Of a DNA stretch of 58,257 nt, positions 24,048-31,214 are shown in pieces (position 1 is the first letter of the stretch; each line of letters opens with the position of its first letter). The DNA comes from DAOOPX01 sp964653045 (GTDB lineage Bacteria; Patescibacteriota; Microgenomatia; UBA1400; PJMF01), in NCBI GenBank assembly GCA_964653045.1, contig CAZZBW010000004.1:1-58257 (forward strand). The letters run 5' to 3'. A program made the position numbers and the translations under genes. The notes beneath the pieces are model-generated. The model was given only the letters and a program-made list of their open reading frames with translations. It did no database searches and was not told the DNA's origin.

Positions 24048-24614
24048 TTACCGGTTAACTAGTTTTAGCGCTTGTTTGATTAACAATTCCAGCGGTTGGG
24101 AAAAATCAAGTAATTTAAGCCGGAGGAGCGCCTCTTGTTCCTCAAATCCAAGTGCTAACAGAGCATCGTACACCTCTTTTTGCTTGGGGTCAGTAATACT
24201 GCCTAGCTCAAGCTCGCGCAGGCTGCCGAGCTTACTCTTGAGCTCAATAATGATTTTTTGGGCTAATTTTTTGCCAACTCTGGGAGTTTTGGTGAAAAAT
24301 TGGACATCAGCTTGTTGGACTGCTTGGGTAATATTTTGAGCACCGCTTTCACTAATATTAAGGGCGGTTTTGGGACCGACACCACTGACAGTTAGGAGTA
24401 GCTCGAAAAGTTTCTTATCCGCTGTTTCAAGAAATCCGAACAGCTCGACTGCTTTGTCACTAATATGGGTGTAAATAAAAATCGAAACCTGGTCTTTACC
24501 ACTAAGTTTAGCTAAAACAGAGTGAGTTACGGCTACGGCGTAACCAACTCCATTGACATCCAAAATCAGTAAGTTTTCGTCGATAATTGGTTGACCGGTG
24601 AGGCGTGCAATCAT
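24048..24614 (-). CDS. ruvA: Holliday junction branch migration protein RuvA
   Basis: Tetrameric junction-binding subunit that recruits RuvB. N-terminal OB domain: MIARLTGQPIIDENLLILDVNGVGYAV. The two helix-hairpin-helix motifs are LLLTVSGVGPKTALNI and TPRVGKKLAQKIIIELKSKL. The C-terminal RuvB-contacting domain is EVYDALLALGFEEQEALLRL. Length 188 is typical. It follows ruvC by 19 nt and is the last gene of the minus-strand unit that begins with the GT-C gene at 29.0 kb. Confidence 0.96.
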   Translation of the reverse strand: MIARLTGQPIIDENLLILDVNGVGYAVAVTHSVLAKLSGKDQVSIFIYTHISDKAVELFGFLETADKKLFELLLTVSGVGPKTALNISESGAQNITQAVQQADVQFFTKTPRVGKKLAQKIIIELKSKLGSLRELELGSITDPKQKEVYDALLALGFEEQEALLRLKLLDFSQPLELLIKQALKLVNR

Positions 24615-24633
24615 GGGCTGATCATAACAGATT

Positions 24634-25119
24634 TTAATGAAAACAGGCAGTGATCAAAATCGCCAGGGCATCGATGGTATCGTCAACAATCTTCTCCTTT
24701 TCTAATCGGAGTTGGAGGCGGACCATTTTTTCTAAAGCAATTTTGTCGGCTTGGCCGTCGCCAGCGACGGCCAACTTTATCTCATTGGGCGTGAGCTCAA
24801 TAATCTCCATTTGGGCGTTGAGCGCGGTGATGATGATCACCCCCCTAGCCTCTGAGACTTTGAGGGCGGTGGTTTTGTTTCGGGCAAAAAAAAGTTTCTC
24901 GATAGCCAAAATTTTGGGCGAGTGTTCTTGAATAATTTGCAGGACTTGATTTTGGATCTGGAAATAACGTTGGAATAACGATGCAGCTCGATCAGTCTGG
25001 ATTAAGCCGTGGGCTGTTGTAATTACTTGATTAGCTTGCTTATACCCGACTGCCCAACCAACCCGGTCGAAACCTGGGTCGATGGCTAAGATTAGTGGTG
25101 CATTGAGTCTACTTGGCAT
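24634..25119 (-). CDS. ruvC: Crossover junction endodeoxyribonuclease RuvC
   Basis: Dimeric RNase H-fold resolvase that cuts Holliday junctions. Catalytic acidic residues are visible: Asp in LILAIDPGFDRVGWAV, Glu in ILAIEKLFFARNKTTALKVSEARGV, and the pair in EKIVDDTIDALAIL. Length 161 is normal. The start overlaps the upstream GT4 gene by 11 nt, so a DNA-repair gene is translationally coupled to a glycan gene. The conserved AGDGQADK stretch is encoded by an 11-bp inverted repeat with a 2-nt loop (24751-24774). Confidence 0.96.
   Translation of the reverse strand: MPSRLNAPLILAIDPGFDRVGWAVGYKQANQVITTAHGLIQTDRAASLFQRYFQIQNQVLQIIQEHSPKILAIEKLFFARNKTTALKVSEARGVIIITALNAQMEIIELTPNEIKLAVAGDGQADKIALEKMVRLQLRLEKEKIVDDTIDALAILITACFH
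24751..24774. repeat. Intragenic inverted repeat in ruvC (11-bp arms, 2-nt loop)
   Basis: Arms TTGGCCGTCGC and GCGACGGCCAA around CA. Codes for LAVAGDGQ, part of a conserved RuvC motif. Confidence 0.9.
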
Positions 25120-26266
25120 GTTTGATTGCCTGACGGACGGCTTTTAGTACTACTTGGGCAGATTGTTCCCAGCTGTACTGTTTCACTTGTTCTTGAGCTT
25201 TTTTGCGCAACTGCATCCGTTCTAGATAATTTAGTCTAGTGACACGATCGAGCTGATTAGCAATTTTCACTGGACTGAAGGGAGGGACTTGAAAGCCGGC
25301 TTGCCCGACTGCTTCGGGCAAGCCGGCGGTATTGGCGACAATTGGGATGGTGCCGTATTGGAGCGCTTCAAGAGCTGGGATGCCAAAGCCTTCATACTGA
25401 CTAATCGAGATTGAACTCAAAGCGCGAGTTAGGAGTGCCGCTTTTTGTTGATCAGTCACGAACCCTAGGCGGACAATCTCGTTTTGGTACGGAGAGTTTT
25501 CCAGAGCGGTGAGGATAGGTTTGGCCAACCAGCCAACTTTGCCAGCCAGTACCAACTTAGGCAACTGAGGCAGTTGTTTGCTTGGTAGGAATTCTTTGGC
25601 ATAGATTTCGTAAGCCTTAATCAAGTTCAAAATATTTTTGCGTGGTTGGAGAGTACCAAGGTAGAGAAAAAATGGTTGATTAAGTTTAAAGGGACGGAGG
25701 ATTTGAGTGACTTGATTCTCGGTTAACTCGATTTTACGCTGCGTCGCCGGTGGCGCCACCAGAATGTCGGTCAATGGGCGATGATAATGCTGGTGGATTT
25801 CAGACTGAGTGAAGCGGCTGATAGCAATAATTTTTTGGGCTTGACGGATCGACCGGTTAGTACCGAGCGTTAGTTTGAGCCAATCTGCGAAAGTGAAGTT
25901 GCTCGGATAATGATGAAAACCCAAGTCCATAATTGAGACAACAGTAGGGATAGGTGAAACAAACGGTAAGTAGTGACCAGGTGAGTACAACACATCAAAC
26001 TCATCTGCGTGAGCAAATAAATACTTTGGGAATGCCCAGTAAACCCAAAATGATCGAGATGGAAGCACTTGATACTGCAAATTAGCTGAAGGTTTGGGTA
26101 GCTCGGGACGTGGCGGTTGCCGCAAAAAAACAGTGGCGCTGTAGCGGCTGGAATTGTCAATCAAGGGTTTCAACGCTTTGAGTAGTTCAAAAGCATAAAC
26201 ATTGCTCCCAACTCGGTTTGTGACGTTGGCTTCATTGCCGTCAATAACGATGCGAATTTTATCCAT
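25109..26266 (-). CDS. Glycosyltransferase family 4
   Basis: GT-B enzyme. I place the start at ATG 26264-26266 (MDKIRIVIDGNEANVTNRVG), which overlaps the upstream GT4 stop by 8 nt; the open frame extends further but the conserved N-terminus begins here (385 residues). Motifs: SNVYAFELLKAL, VVSIMDLGFHHYP, IIAISRFTQSEIHQHY, FFLYLGTLQPRKNILNLIKAY, and SQYEGFGIPALEALQYGTIPIVANTAGLPEAVGQAGFQVPP (EGFG(x)nE). The conserved GLPEAVGQAGF segment is encoded by a perfect 14-bp inverted repeat (25295-25327). It is related to the neighbouring upstream GT4, likely a duplication. Confidence 0.9.
   Translation of the reverse strand: MDKIRIVIDGNEANVTNRVGSNVYAFELLKALKPLIDNSSRYSATVFLRQPPRPELPKPSANLQYQVLPSRSFWVYWAFPKYLFAHADEFDVLYSPGHYLPFVSPIPTVVSIMDLGFHHYPSNFTFADWLKLTLGTNRSIRQAQKIIAISRFTQSEIHQHYHRPLTDILVAPPATQRKIELTENQVTQILRPFKLNQPFFLYLGTLQPRKNILNLIKAYEIYAKEFLPSKQLPQLPKLVLAGKVGWLAKPILTALENSPYQNEIVRLGFVTDQQKAALLTRALSSISISQYEGFGIPALEALQYGTIPIVANTAGLPEAVGQAGFQVPPFSPVKIANQLDRVTRLNYLERMQLRKKAQEQVKQYSWEQSAQVVLKAVRQAIKHAK
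25295..25327. repeat. Intragenic inverted repeat in GT4 gene (14-bp arms, 5-nt loop)
   Basis: Arm GCCGGCTTGCCCGA at 25295-25308, exact reverse complement at 25314-25327. Codes for AGLPEAVGQAGF, the conserved acceptor-loop motif. Confidence 0.93.
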
Positions 26267-27401
26267 GGTGGTCCGTATAAAAGTGATCAATACAAGTTTG
26301 GTAAGCAAGTAAAGTTTTTTCGGCAGTTGTTTGCCAGTCAAACAACTGCAAACGAATCACCATGCGTTGAGTACGCACGGCTTGTTCAGCTTCTGATTCG
26401 TTCAAGACCAACTCAATCCCAGCTTGAATGCTTGCCACTGATTCCGGATCAATCAGTACGGCAGCGTTTCCAGCCACCTCAACCATGGCGGATGAATTGC
26501 TGGTAATAACTGGACACCAGTGGTGAAATGCTTCCAGAATTGGCAAACCGAACCCTTCGAAAAGCGATGGGTAGACAAAAGCGGTCGCTTCAGTGTAAAG
26601 AATTGAGAGAACCCGATCGCTGACTCTGCCAAGATACTTGGGTTGATGTTGGTACTCTGCCGTTGGCTTGTTATCCCAGCCAGCCTCACCCACTACGACA
26701 AGGTCGACATATGGAGCAAACATCTGCCAAGCAGCGATTAAGCGAGCCAGATTTTTACGTGGCTCTCTGGTACCGACGAACAGCAGGAATGGTTTTTGGT
26801 CTAAGCCCAACTTGGCTTTAGTTTGGAGTAAGTCTGTTTCGCTTAGTTTGGCCGTTCTTTGAGTGAGTTCAGTGGGTAGTGCTTCATGGACTAAGTGGAC
26901 ACGGTAAGGAGGAATTTTGAGTAAGTTGATCACGTCAGCGCGAGTGGCGCGACTGACGGCAATCACATGGGCGCCGGAATCAACCAGCCGGCGCCATACC
27001 CGTTGATGCGCTGCTAGCGCTTTGGGATGGGCAACTTCAGGAAAGTGGAGCATGGCTAGGTCATGAATGGTTACGATTAAAGGAATATTTTTGTCTGGTG
27101 GCAGCTGCCACTCCCACCCATGAAAAATTTCTATGCCAGGTAGTTGGTGGGCGATTTGGTTGAAGCCAAATCGCCACAATTGATTAACCACTCCCACTGG
27201 TAATGCCTGAATTGACTCAATAAACGGCTCGGGTAATGTTTGATCAACAAGGTGGGACAGCAACTGTTTTTTACCAAAGCTGGAGCCGTAATAAGCTAGC
27301 TCCACTCCAGACATCTGTCCCAGCGCTCGAATCAAGTTGGCTGTGTAGCGCGACACGCCTCTTTGATAAATTAAGCTAGTGACGTCAAAACCAATTTTCA
27401 T
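26259..27401 (-). CDS. Glycosyltransferase family 4
   Basis: GT-B enzyme of 380 residues. MKIGFDVTSLIYQRGVSRY at the N-terminus, VTIHDLAMLHFPEVAHP, VIAVSRATRADVINLL, PFLLFVGTREPRKNLARLIAAW and FVYPSLFEGFGLPILEAFHHWCPVITSNSSAMVEVAGNAAVLIDP with the EGFGxxxxE motif. It overlaps the GT-C gene by 4 nt upstream and the next GT4 by 8 nt. Three inverted repeats lie inside: 26323-26349, 26970-26995 (8-bp arms) and 27150-27175. Confidence 0.9.
   Translation of the reverse strand: MKIGFDVTSLIYQRGVSRYTANLIRALGQMSGVELAYYGSSFGKKQLLSHLVDQTLPEPFIESIQALPVGVVNQLWRFGFNQIAHQLPGIEIFHGWEWQLPPDKNIPLIVTIHDLAMLHFPEVAHPKALAAHQRVWRRLVDSGAHVIAVSRATRADVINLLKIPPYRVHLVHEALPTELTQRTAKLSETDLLQTKAKLGLDQKPFLLFVGTREPRKNLARLIAAWQMFAPYVDLVVVGEAGWDNKPTAEYQHQPKYLGRVSDRVLSILYTEATAFVYPSLFEGFGLPILEAFHHWCPVITSNSSAMVEVAGNAAVLIDPESVASIQAGIELVLNESEAEQAVRTQRMVIRLQLFDWQTTAEKTLLAYQTCIDHFYTDHHG
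26323..26349. repeat. Intragenic inverted repeat in GT4 gene (11-bp arms, 5-nt loop)
   Basis: Arms GCAGTTGTTTG and CAAACAACTGC around CCAGT. Confidence 0.9.
26970..26995. repeat. Inverted repeat in GT4 gene (8-bp arms, 10-nt loop)
   Basis: Arms GGCGCCGG and CCGGCGCC. Confidence 0.65.
27150..27175. repeat. Intragenic inverted repeat in GT4 gene (10-bp arms, 6-nt loop)
   Basis: Arms GGCGATTTGG and CCAAATCGCC around TTGAAG. Confidence 0.88.
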
Positions 27402-29020
27402 TCGTTAATTTCCGTTTTTTCAAATACTCGGATGTAACCAATCTGTGGATAGTCTAGCAAATCGGTGGGTAGATAACCATGCTGGCTGAGCTGTTTGATC
27501 ACCAGCCTATCTGGATCAGTCAGATCTGTCATGTAATCAAAGTAAATTATTTTCGCGTCAGTATAATTATGTGTTGTTCTGGCAATCAGGAATTTAGCTA
27601 GATCTTCGTTGGCTGCGTTTTGGTTCATTAAGGCAAAATCGTTAATCATACTTAAGTTTGAGAACTGTTGGTCGTACCAGACCCAACTGGCAAAGGGTGC
27701 AGAAAAGACAAAAATCTTGGGTGTTCTGTCGGAGTATTTTTGATTGATTTCTTGCCAAAGCTCACGCCAATTTTCGCGTTGCAGAGTGGGCGTACGCCAG
27801 TAAGTGATCGTGCTGGACAGATTCAGATATAAAAGCAAGCACAGTAGCAAGACTGGAGTGAGATTTTTGCAGGAGAACTGTCGCTGCTGCCAAGCTGTTT
27901 TTGCTTGAATCAAGAGTGGTGACAAAATCATGGCAATGGATAGGTAAAATCCGGGAAGTATGAATAAGACGCGCTTGGGTTGAATGACGGGCACGAAAAA
28001 GGAGATCAACCAAGCTGAAAGAAATGGAATGAATAGCCAAAAGATAGTAATTTGGAATACGAACTGTTTGTTGACAGTAAAACGTGATGGAGAGCGAACA
28101 TTTTTCCACCAGAAATAAATCGTTAAGGAAAGTAGTAAACCGAGTATGATAGAAGTTAAGAAAAAGTAGGGCGTGAGCGCTAGATCGCTCACGCCAAAGA
28201 TAAACTTGGCCGGAGTTAGAAGTAACGCTTTGAGCTGCGGAGTGGAGACGACATTCTCCCAACCAGGTAATTCAGCTCTGAGTAACTGTCCAGCTTGGAG
28301 CTGGGCTAAGAATGATGGCAACCACGGCAGAAAACCTAGAATAATCACTAGGCAGAGTGCCAGCCAGCGGCTGGCACTCTGCCGCAGCCTTGCCCACTTA
28401 ACTTGGTTTTTCCATAACGGACTGAATAGATGAAACCCGATATACCCTAGTTGTCCAAGCAGCACAAATGGGTAGAGATACGAGGTGTACAGCCCAAGAA
28501 TTGAGATTAACGCCCAACTTAAACCTATTTTCCACCAATTCGTGTTAAATTTGTTTTCAAACAATCGTTGTTTCTTTGTCAGTAGCAAAAACCAGCTGAG
28601 TACTGCCCAAAGCGTGGGCAGCGAGTAGGGGCGCAGCTCTTGGCTGAAATAAATATGGAATGAGCTGGTGGCTAGCAACAAGGCGGCTATCCCACCTGTT
28701 AGTTTCCCAATATTTTCTTTTTGATTTAGCTTGATGCCTAATTGGTAAACGAGCAAAACGGTTAGCAATCCTGGTAGTACCGCTCCCCACCAGCGCAACC
28801 ACCACTCTGTTGTATCAACGCGAATGAAAATGGCGGTCAGTAAGTGTAGCAAGGGTGGCTGGAAATCTGGTGTTAACTCCAGCTGCTCTGACCAAGGTCT
28901 GGCGCTTTCGAGCGCCTGAGCAGCTTCATCCAGCCAGAATGAGCCATTGAGCAGTGGCAGGCGTAACATCAATGCCAAAACCACAATGCTAGTCAAGATA
29001 AATACAGAGTTCTTGATCAT
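27398..29020 (-). CDS. GT-C membrane glycosyltransferase (GT39/ArnT-like)
   Basis: A 540-residue polytopic protein with an N-terminal helix (VFILTSIVVLALMLRLPLL) followed by the extracytoplasmic SFWLDEAAQALESARPW, where DE is the metal/substrate-binding pair of GT-C enzymes. About ten further helices and a soluble C-terminal region (KIFVFSAPFASWVWYDQQFS) follow. It is the first gene of the minus-strand unit with two GT4 enzymes, ruvC and ruvA. Two notable hairpins occur: 28170-28195 (10 bp) and 28351-28383 (15 bp, the longest arms in the window), plus a nested structure at 28881-28925. Confidence 0.85.
   Translation of the reverse strand: MIKNSVFILTSIVVLALMLRLPLLNGSFWLDEAAQALESARPWSEQLELTPDFQPPLLHLLTAIFIRVDTTEWWLRWWGAVLPGLLTVLLVYQLGIKLNQKENIGKLTGGIAALLLATSSFHIYFSQELRPYSLPTLWAVLSWFLLLTKKQRLFENKFNTNWWKIGLSWALISILGLYTSYLYPFVLLGQLGYIGFHLFSPLWKNQVKWARLRQSASRWLALCLVIILGFLPWLPSFLAQLQAGQLLRAELPGWENVVSTPQLKALLLTPAKFIFGVSDLALTPYFFLTSIILGLLLSLTIYFWWKNVRSPSRFTVNKQFVFQITIFWLFIPFLSAWLISFFVPVIQPKRVLFILPGFYLSIAMILSPLLIQAKTAWQQRQFSCKNLTPVLLLCLLLYLNLSSTITYWRTPTLQRENWRELWQEINQKYSDRTPKIFVFSAPFASWVWYDQQFSNLSMINDFALMNQNAANEDLAKFLIARTTHNYTDAKIIYFDYMTDLTDPDRLVIKQLSQHGYLPTDLLDYPQIGYIRVFEKTEINE
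28170..28195. repeat. Intragenic inverted repeat in GT-C gene (10-bp arms, 6-nt loop)
   Basis: Arms GGCGTGAGCG and CGCTCACGCC around CTAGAT. Confidence 0.88.
28351..28383. repeat. Intragenic inverted repeat in GT-C gene (15-bp arms, 3-nt loop)
   Basis: Arm GGCAGAGTGCCAGCC at 28351-28365, loop AGC, exact reverse complement at 28369-28383. The longest arms in the window. Confidence 0.94.
28881..28925. repeat. Nested inverted repeat in GT-C gene
   Basis: Outer arms AGCTGCTC and GAGCAGCT (8 bp) enclose an inner GGCGCT-TTCG-AGCGCC hairpin with a UUCG-type tetraloop. Confidence 0.7.
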
Positions 29021-29054
29021 TGGTCGTTAAGTAGTATCTCACGGGTGGTGAGTT

Positions 29055-29063
29055 TGGTACAAT
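29055..29063 (+). promoter_or_regulatory. Extended -10 promoter element upstream of the decarboxylase-like gene
   Basis: TGG followed by TACAAT (29058-29063) forms an extended -10 element (TGnTAnAAT). It lies only 7 nt before the ATG at 29071, so a start at the usual distance would give a leaderless mRNA. No good -35 is seen. Confidence 0.5.
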
Positions 29064-29070
29064 CATCGTT

Positions 29071-30042
29071 ATGCAAAAACAGGTTTTGATTGCGGGAGTC
29101 GCTGGCTTAATTGGTTCACACTTGGCTGAAGCCTTACTGGCTCAGGATTACTATGTCGTTGGGGTGGATAATTTGATCACGGGTAAGAAGAAGAATCTTA
29201 GTACTTTTATCACCAACCCCAGCTTTCGCTTGGTTGAGCTAGATATTACTCAAAGTTTGAGCACACTGGAGGAAAAGTTACCGGAATCATTTGAGCTGGT
29301 GTTTCACCTGGCTTCACCAGCCAGTCCGCCGTGGTATCAAAAATATCCTAGGGAAACATACCTGGTAAATTCAGTTGGTACTGATAATTTATTACTGTTG
29401 TTAATGGAAAATAATCGTAATGGTCGGTTTGTTTACGCCAGTACCAGTGAAGTATATGGCGATCCCCAAGAGCATCCGCAAAAAGAAAGCTACTGGGGTA
29501 ATGTTAATCCTAATGGCGCGCGCTCGTGTTATGACGAAAGCAAGCGCCTAGGTGAGACGATCTGTGGAGTGTTCGCGCGCCAACATGCCATCGATACCCG
29601 GATTGCCAGAATTTTCAATACTTACGGTCCCCGCCTGGATCCGGCCGATGGCCGGATCATTTCCAACTTCATCAACCAGGCTCTTCGCAGAGACAAGATG
29701 ACGATTTATGGCAGCGGTGAGCAAACTCGCTCCTACTGTTATGTGGCTGACTTAGTCGCTGGATTGATCAAATTGGCCACCGAGCCTGCTGCCAAGAATC
29801 AAACCGTCAACCTTGGTAATCCTGAAGAAATGACAGTTGTGGAGACGGCGCGGTTGGTCTACCGCGCCGTCCATCAATCTTCCGCCGATCCCGAAATTGA
29901 GTTTCTTCCTCTTCCCAGCGACGATCCTGTTCGTCGCCGCCCCGATATCTCTCTCGCCCACTCCCTCCTCGGTTGGCAGCCCACCACTCCTTTTTCCGAA
30001 GGTATCGCTAAAACCATTGAGTGGTTTCGCACTCAGGCTTAA
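29071..30042 (+). CDS. NAD-dependent epimerase/dehydratase, UDP-glucuronate decarboxylase-like
   Basis: Extended SDR enzyme of 323 residues. The NAD-binding GVAGLIGSHLA is at residues 8-18 and VDNLITGKKKNL follows. FHLASPASPPWYQKYP, TSEVYGDPQEHPQKESYWGNVNPNGARSCYDESKR (catalytic Tyr and Lys in YDESK), RIFNTYGPRLDPADGRIISNFINQAL and GSGEQTRSYCYVADL are the signatures of UDP-xylose synthase, which converts UDP-glucuronate to UDP-xylose. Related 4-epimerases cannot be fully excluded. It is read divergently from the GT-C gene. Two inverted repeats lie in the gene (29638-29658 coding DPADGRI, 29844-29871). Confidence 0.88.
   Translation: MQKQVLIAGVAGLIGSHLAEALLAQDYYVVGVDNLITGKKKNLSTFITNPSFRLVELDITQSLSTLEEKLPESFELVFHLASPASPPWYQKYPRETYLVNSVGTDNLLLLLMENNRNGRFVYASTSEVYGDPQEHPQKESYWGNVNPNGARSCYDESKRLGETICGVFARQHAIDTRIARIFNTYGPRLDPADGRIISNFINQALRRDKMTIYGSGEQTRSYCYVADLVAGLIKLATEPAAKNQTVNLGNPEEMTVVETARLVYRAVHQSSADPEIEFLPLPSDDPVRRRPDISLAHSLLGWQPTTPFSEGIAKTIEWFRTQA
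29638..29658. repeat. Intragenic inverted repeat in decarboxylase-like gene (9-bp arms, 3-nt loop)
   Basis: Arms GATCCGGCC and GGCCGGATC around GAT. Codes for the conserved DPADGRI motif. Confidence 0.85.
29844..29871. repeat. Second intragenic inverted repeat in decarboxylase-like gene (11-bp arms, 6-nt loop)
   Basis: Arms GACGGCGCGGT and ACCGCGCCGTC around TGGTCT. Confidence 0.9.
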
Positions 30043-30055
30043 TTTTATTGACCGA

Positions 30056-31120
30056 CTACCTGCGATTAAGTGAAGTGGGATGTGCCCGATTTGAGGCTGG
30101 TTTTCTCTGGTTACCATTCCTTCCTTGCTTTCCATTTCCATTTGTAGGTTTAGGTTGGGATGCAAAGATTACTTTTGGTTGGATATTGCTTGTTCGATCA
30201 CTTTGAGGTTTGGAGCTCAGCGTTGGCCCAGTGTCCAGCATTCTTTCACCAGTTAATTTTTCAATCAGTAACGCTATGCATCCGTCAACATTTAAAAATT
30301 TGTAATCGCGCCACAGGACTCCGTTTGCACATAAGCTAATACATTTTTGGATTAGCGTAGGATGCAATATCTGTAAAAATTGTTCGGCCGCAATACTCCC
30401 AGATCGCAGATAAATTAATTGAAACAATTGAGCCACAAAAGGTACAAATACACCCGCTTCGGTTACTGCCCCAGCTCCACCGTTAAGAAAAACGAAGCAT
30501 TCACTGACAATAATTCGAACAACATTTTCTGTACTCACCTGTCGCTTATCAGCTAATTTTTTTAAATACAATTCTAGGAATTTAGGATTTGATTTAATTT
30601 GGACCTGAATAGTATTAGAACGTAGTAATTGCGCAATTTCAGAACTTACTCGAATTGTTAAATCAGTACCATTCTTATCTGCCTCAGAATTGTGAGCTTG
30701 TGGATCTAGAGCGACAATCCAAGGAAGTAAATTGGGATTAAATAAAATTTCAGCAACAGCTTGTTCAGAATCAGGACCACGTTTTTCACCACAATCGGTG
30801 GTAGGTGGAATCTGAGCGTCTTGGTGTTCTATGTACTTTTTGAGAGCGTTCAGAAGTGAGTGCGCCAGACACTTATATGCATCATCACTATCGTTTTCAA
30901 GATTTTGCCAGCACTCTTCAATTTTTTCAGGGTGCTGGACACTGACTGGACCAATACCGTTTTTGGAGGTAATAATCCGACCCCCATTTTCATTCCCTGC
31001 GCAAATTATTCCATCTTTACGACAACAATAACAATAGGTTGTCATTTCTTCTATTGTTCTTGGAGAACTTAACAATAGTTCCTGTCTAGGGCAAGCCGTT
31101 AATACAAACGATCTGCTCAT
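30056..31120 (-). CDS. Unknown protein with possible PD-(D/E)XK nuclease-like core
   Basis: I do not recognise a family. The 354-residue protein starts either at residue 1 or at an internal Met 26 (MTTYCYCCRKDGIICAGNEN), where CYCC plus C could bind metal. A middle region (about 115-180) contains GPDSEQAVAEILFNPNLLP, ADKNGTDLTIRV and IQVQIKSNPKFLELY, whose spacing of E, D and QxK resembles the PD-(D/E)XK nuclease fold; this is inference only. The C-terminal 60 residues are polar, Asn/Gln/Pro/Arg-rich and probably disordered and basic. It converges on the decarboxylase gene (13-nt gap) and diverges from the gene at 31215. Confidence 0.6.
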   Translation of the reverse strand: MSRSFVLTACPRQELLLSSPRTIEEMTTYCYCCRKDGIICAGNENGGRIITSKNGIGPVSVQHPEKIEECWQNLENDSDDAYKCLAHSLLNALKKYIEHQDAQIPPTTDCGEKRGPDSEQAVAEILFNPNLLPWIVALDPQAHNSEADKNGTDLTIRVSSEIAQLLRSNTIQVQIKSNPKFLELYLKKLADKRQVSTENVVRIIVSECFVFLNGGAGAVTEAGVFVPFVAQLFQLIYLRSGSIAAEQFLQILHPTLIQKCISLCANGVLWRDYKFLNVDGCIALLIEKLTGERMLDTGPTLSSKPQSDRTSNIQPKVIFASQPKPTNGNGKQGRNGNQRKPASNRAHPTSLNRR

Positions 31121-31186
31121 CTTGCGTTAAACAGTGGGCAGTTGTCAATTAGTAATTTTGATATACTGAGTTTAGTCAGTAATATT

Positions 31187-31207
31187 TATAATTTAAATTA
31201 GCAGGAG
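31187..31207 (+). promoter_or_regulatory. Candidate -10 element and Shine-Dalgarno of the gene at 31215
   Basis: TATAAT at 31187-31192 is followed by AGGAG at 31203-31207, 7 nt before the ATG at 31215. This is one of the few convincing Shine-Dalgarno sequences in the window, in contrast to genes whose -10 abuts the start codon. No clear -35 at 17 nt spacing. Confidence 0.5.
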
Positions 31208-31214
31208 TGTCAGT

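Noticed and set aside
27762..28262. 166-codon open frame on the minus strand overlapping the GT-C gene
   Set aside because: It lies in another frame of a well-supported membrane protein gene and its composition is not protein-like.
29752..30165. 137-codon minus-strand frame opposite the decarboxylase-like gene
   Set aside because: Antisense shadow; the plus strand has clear family motifs throughout.
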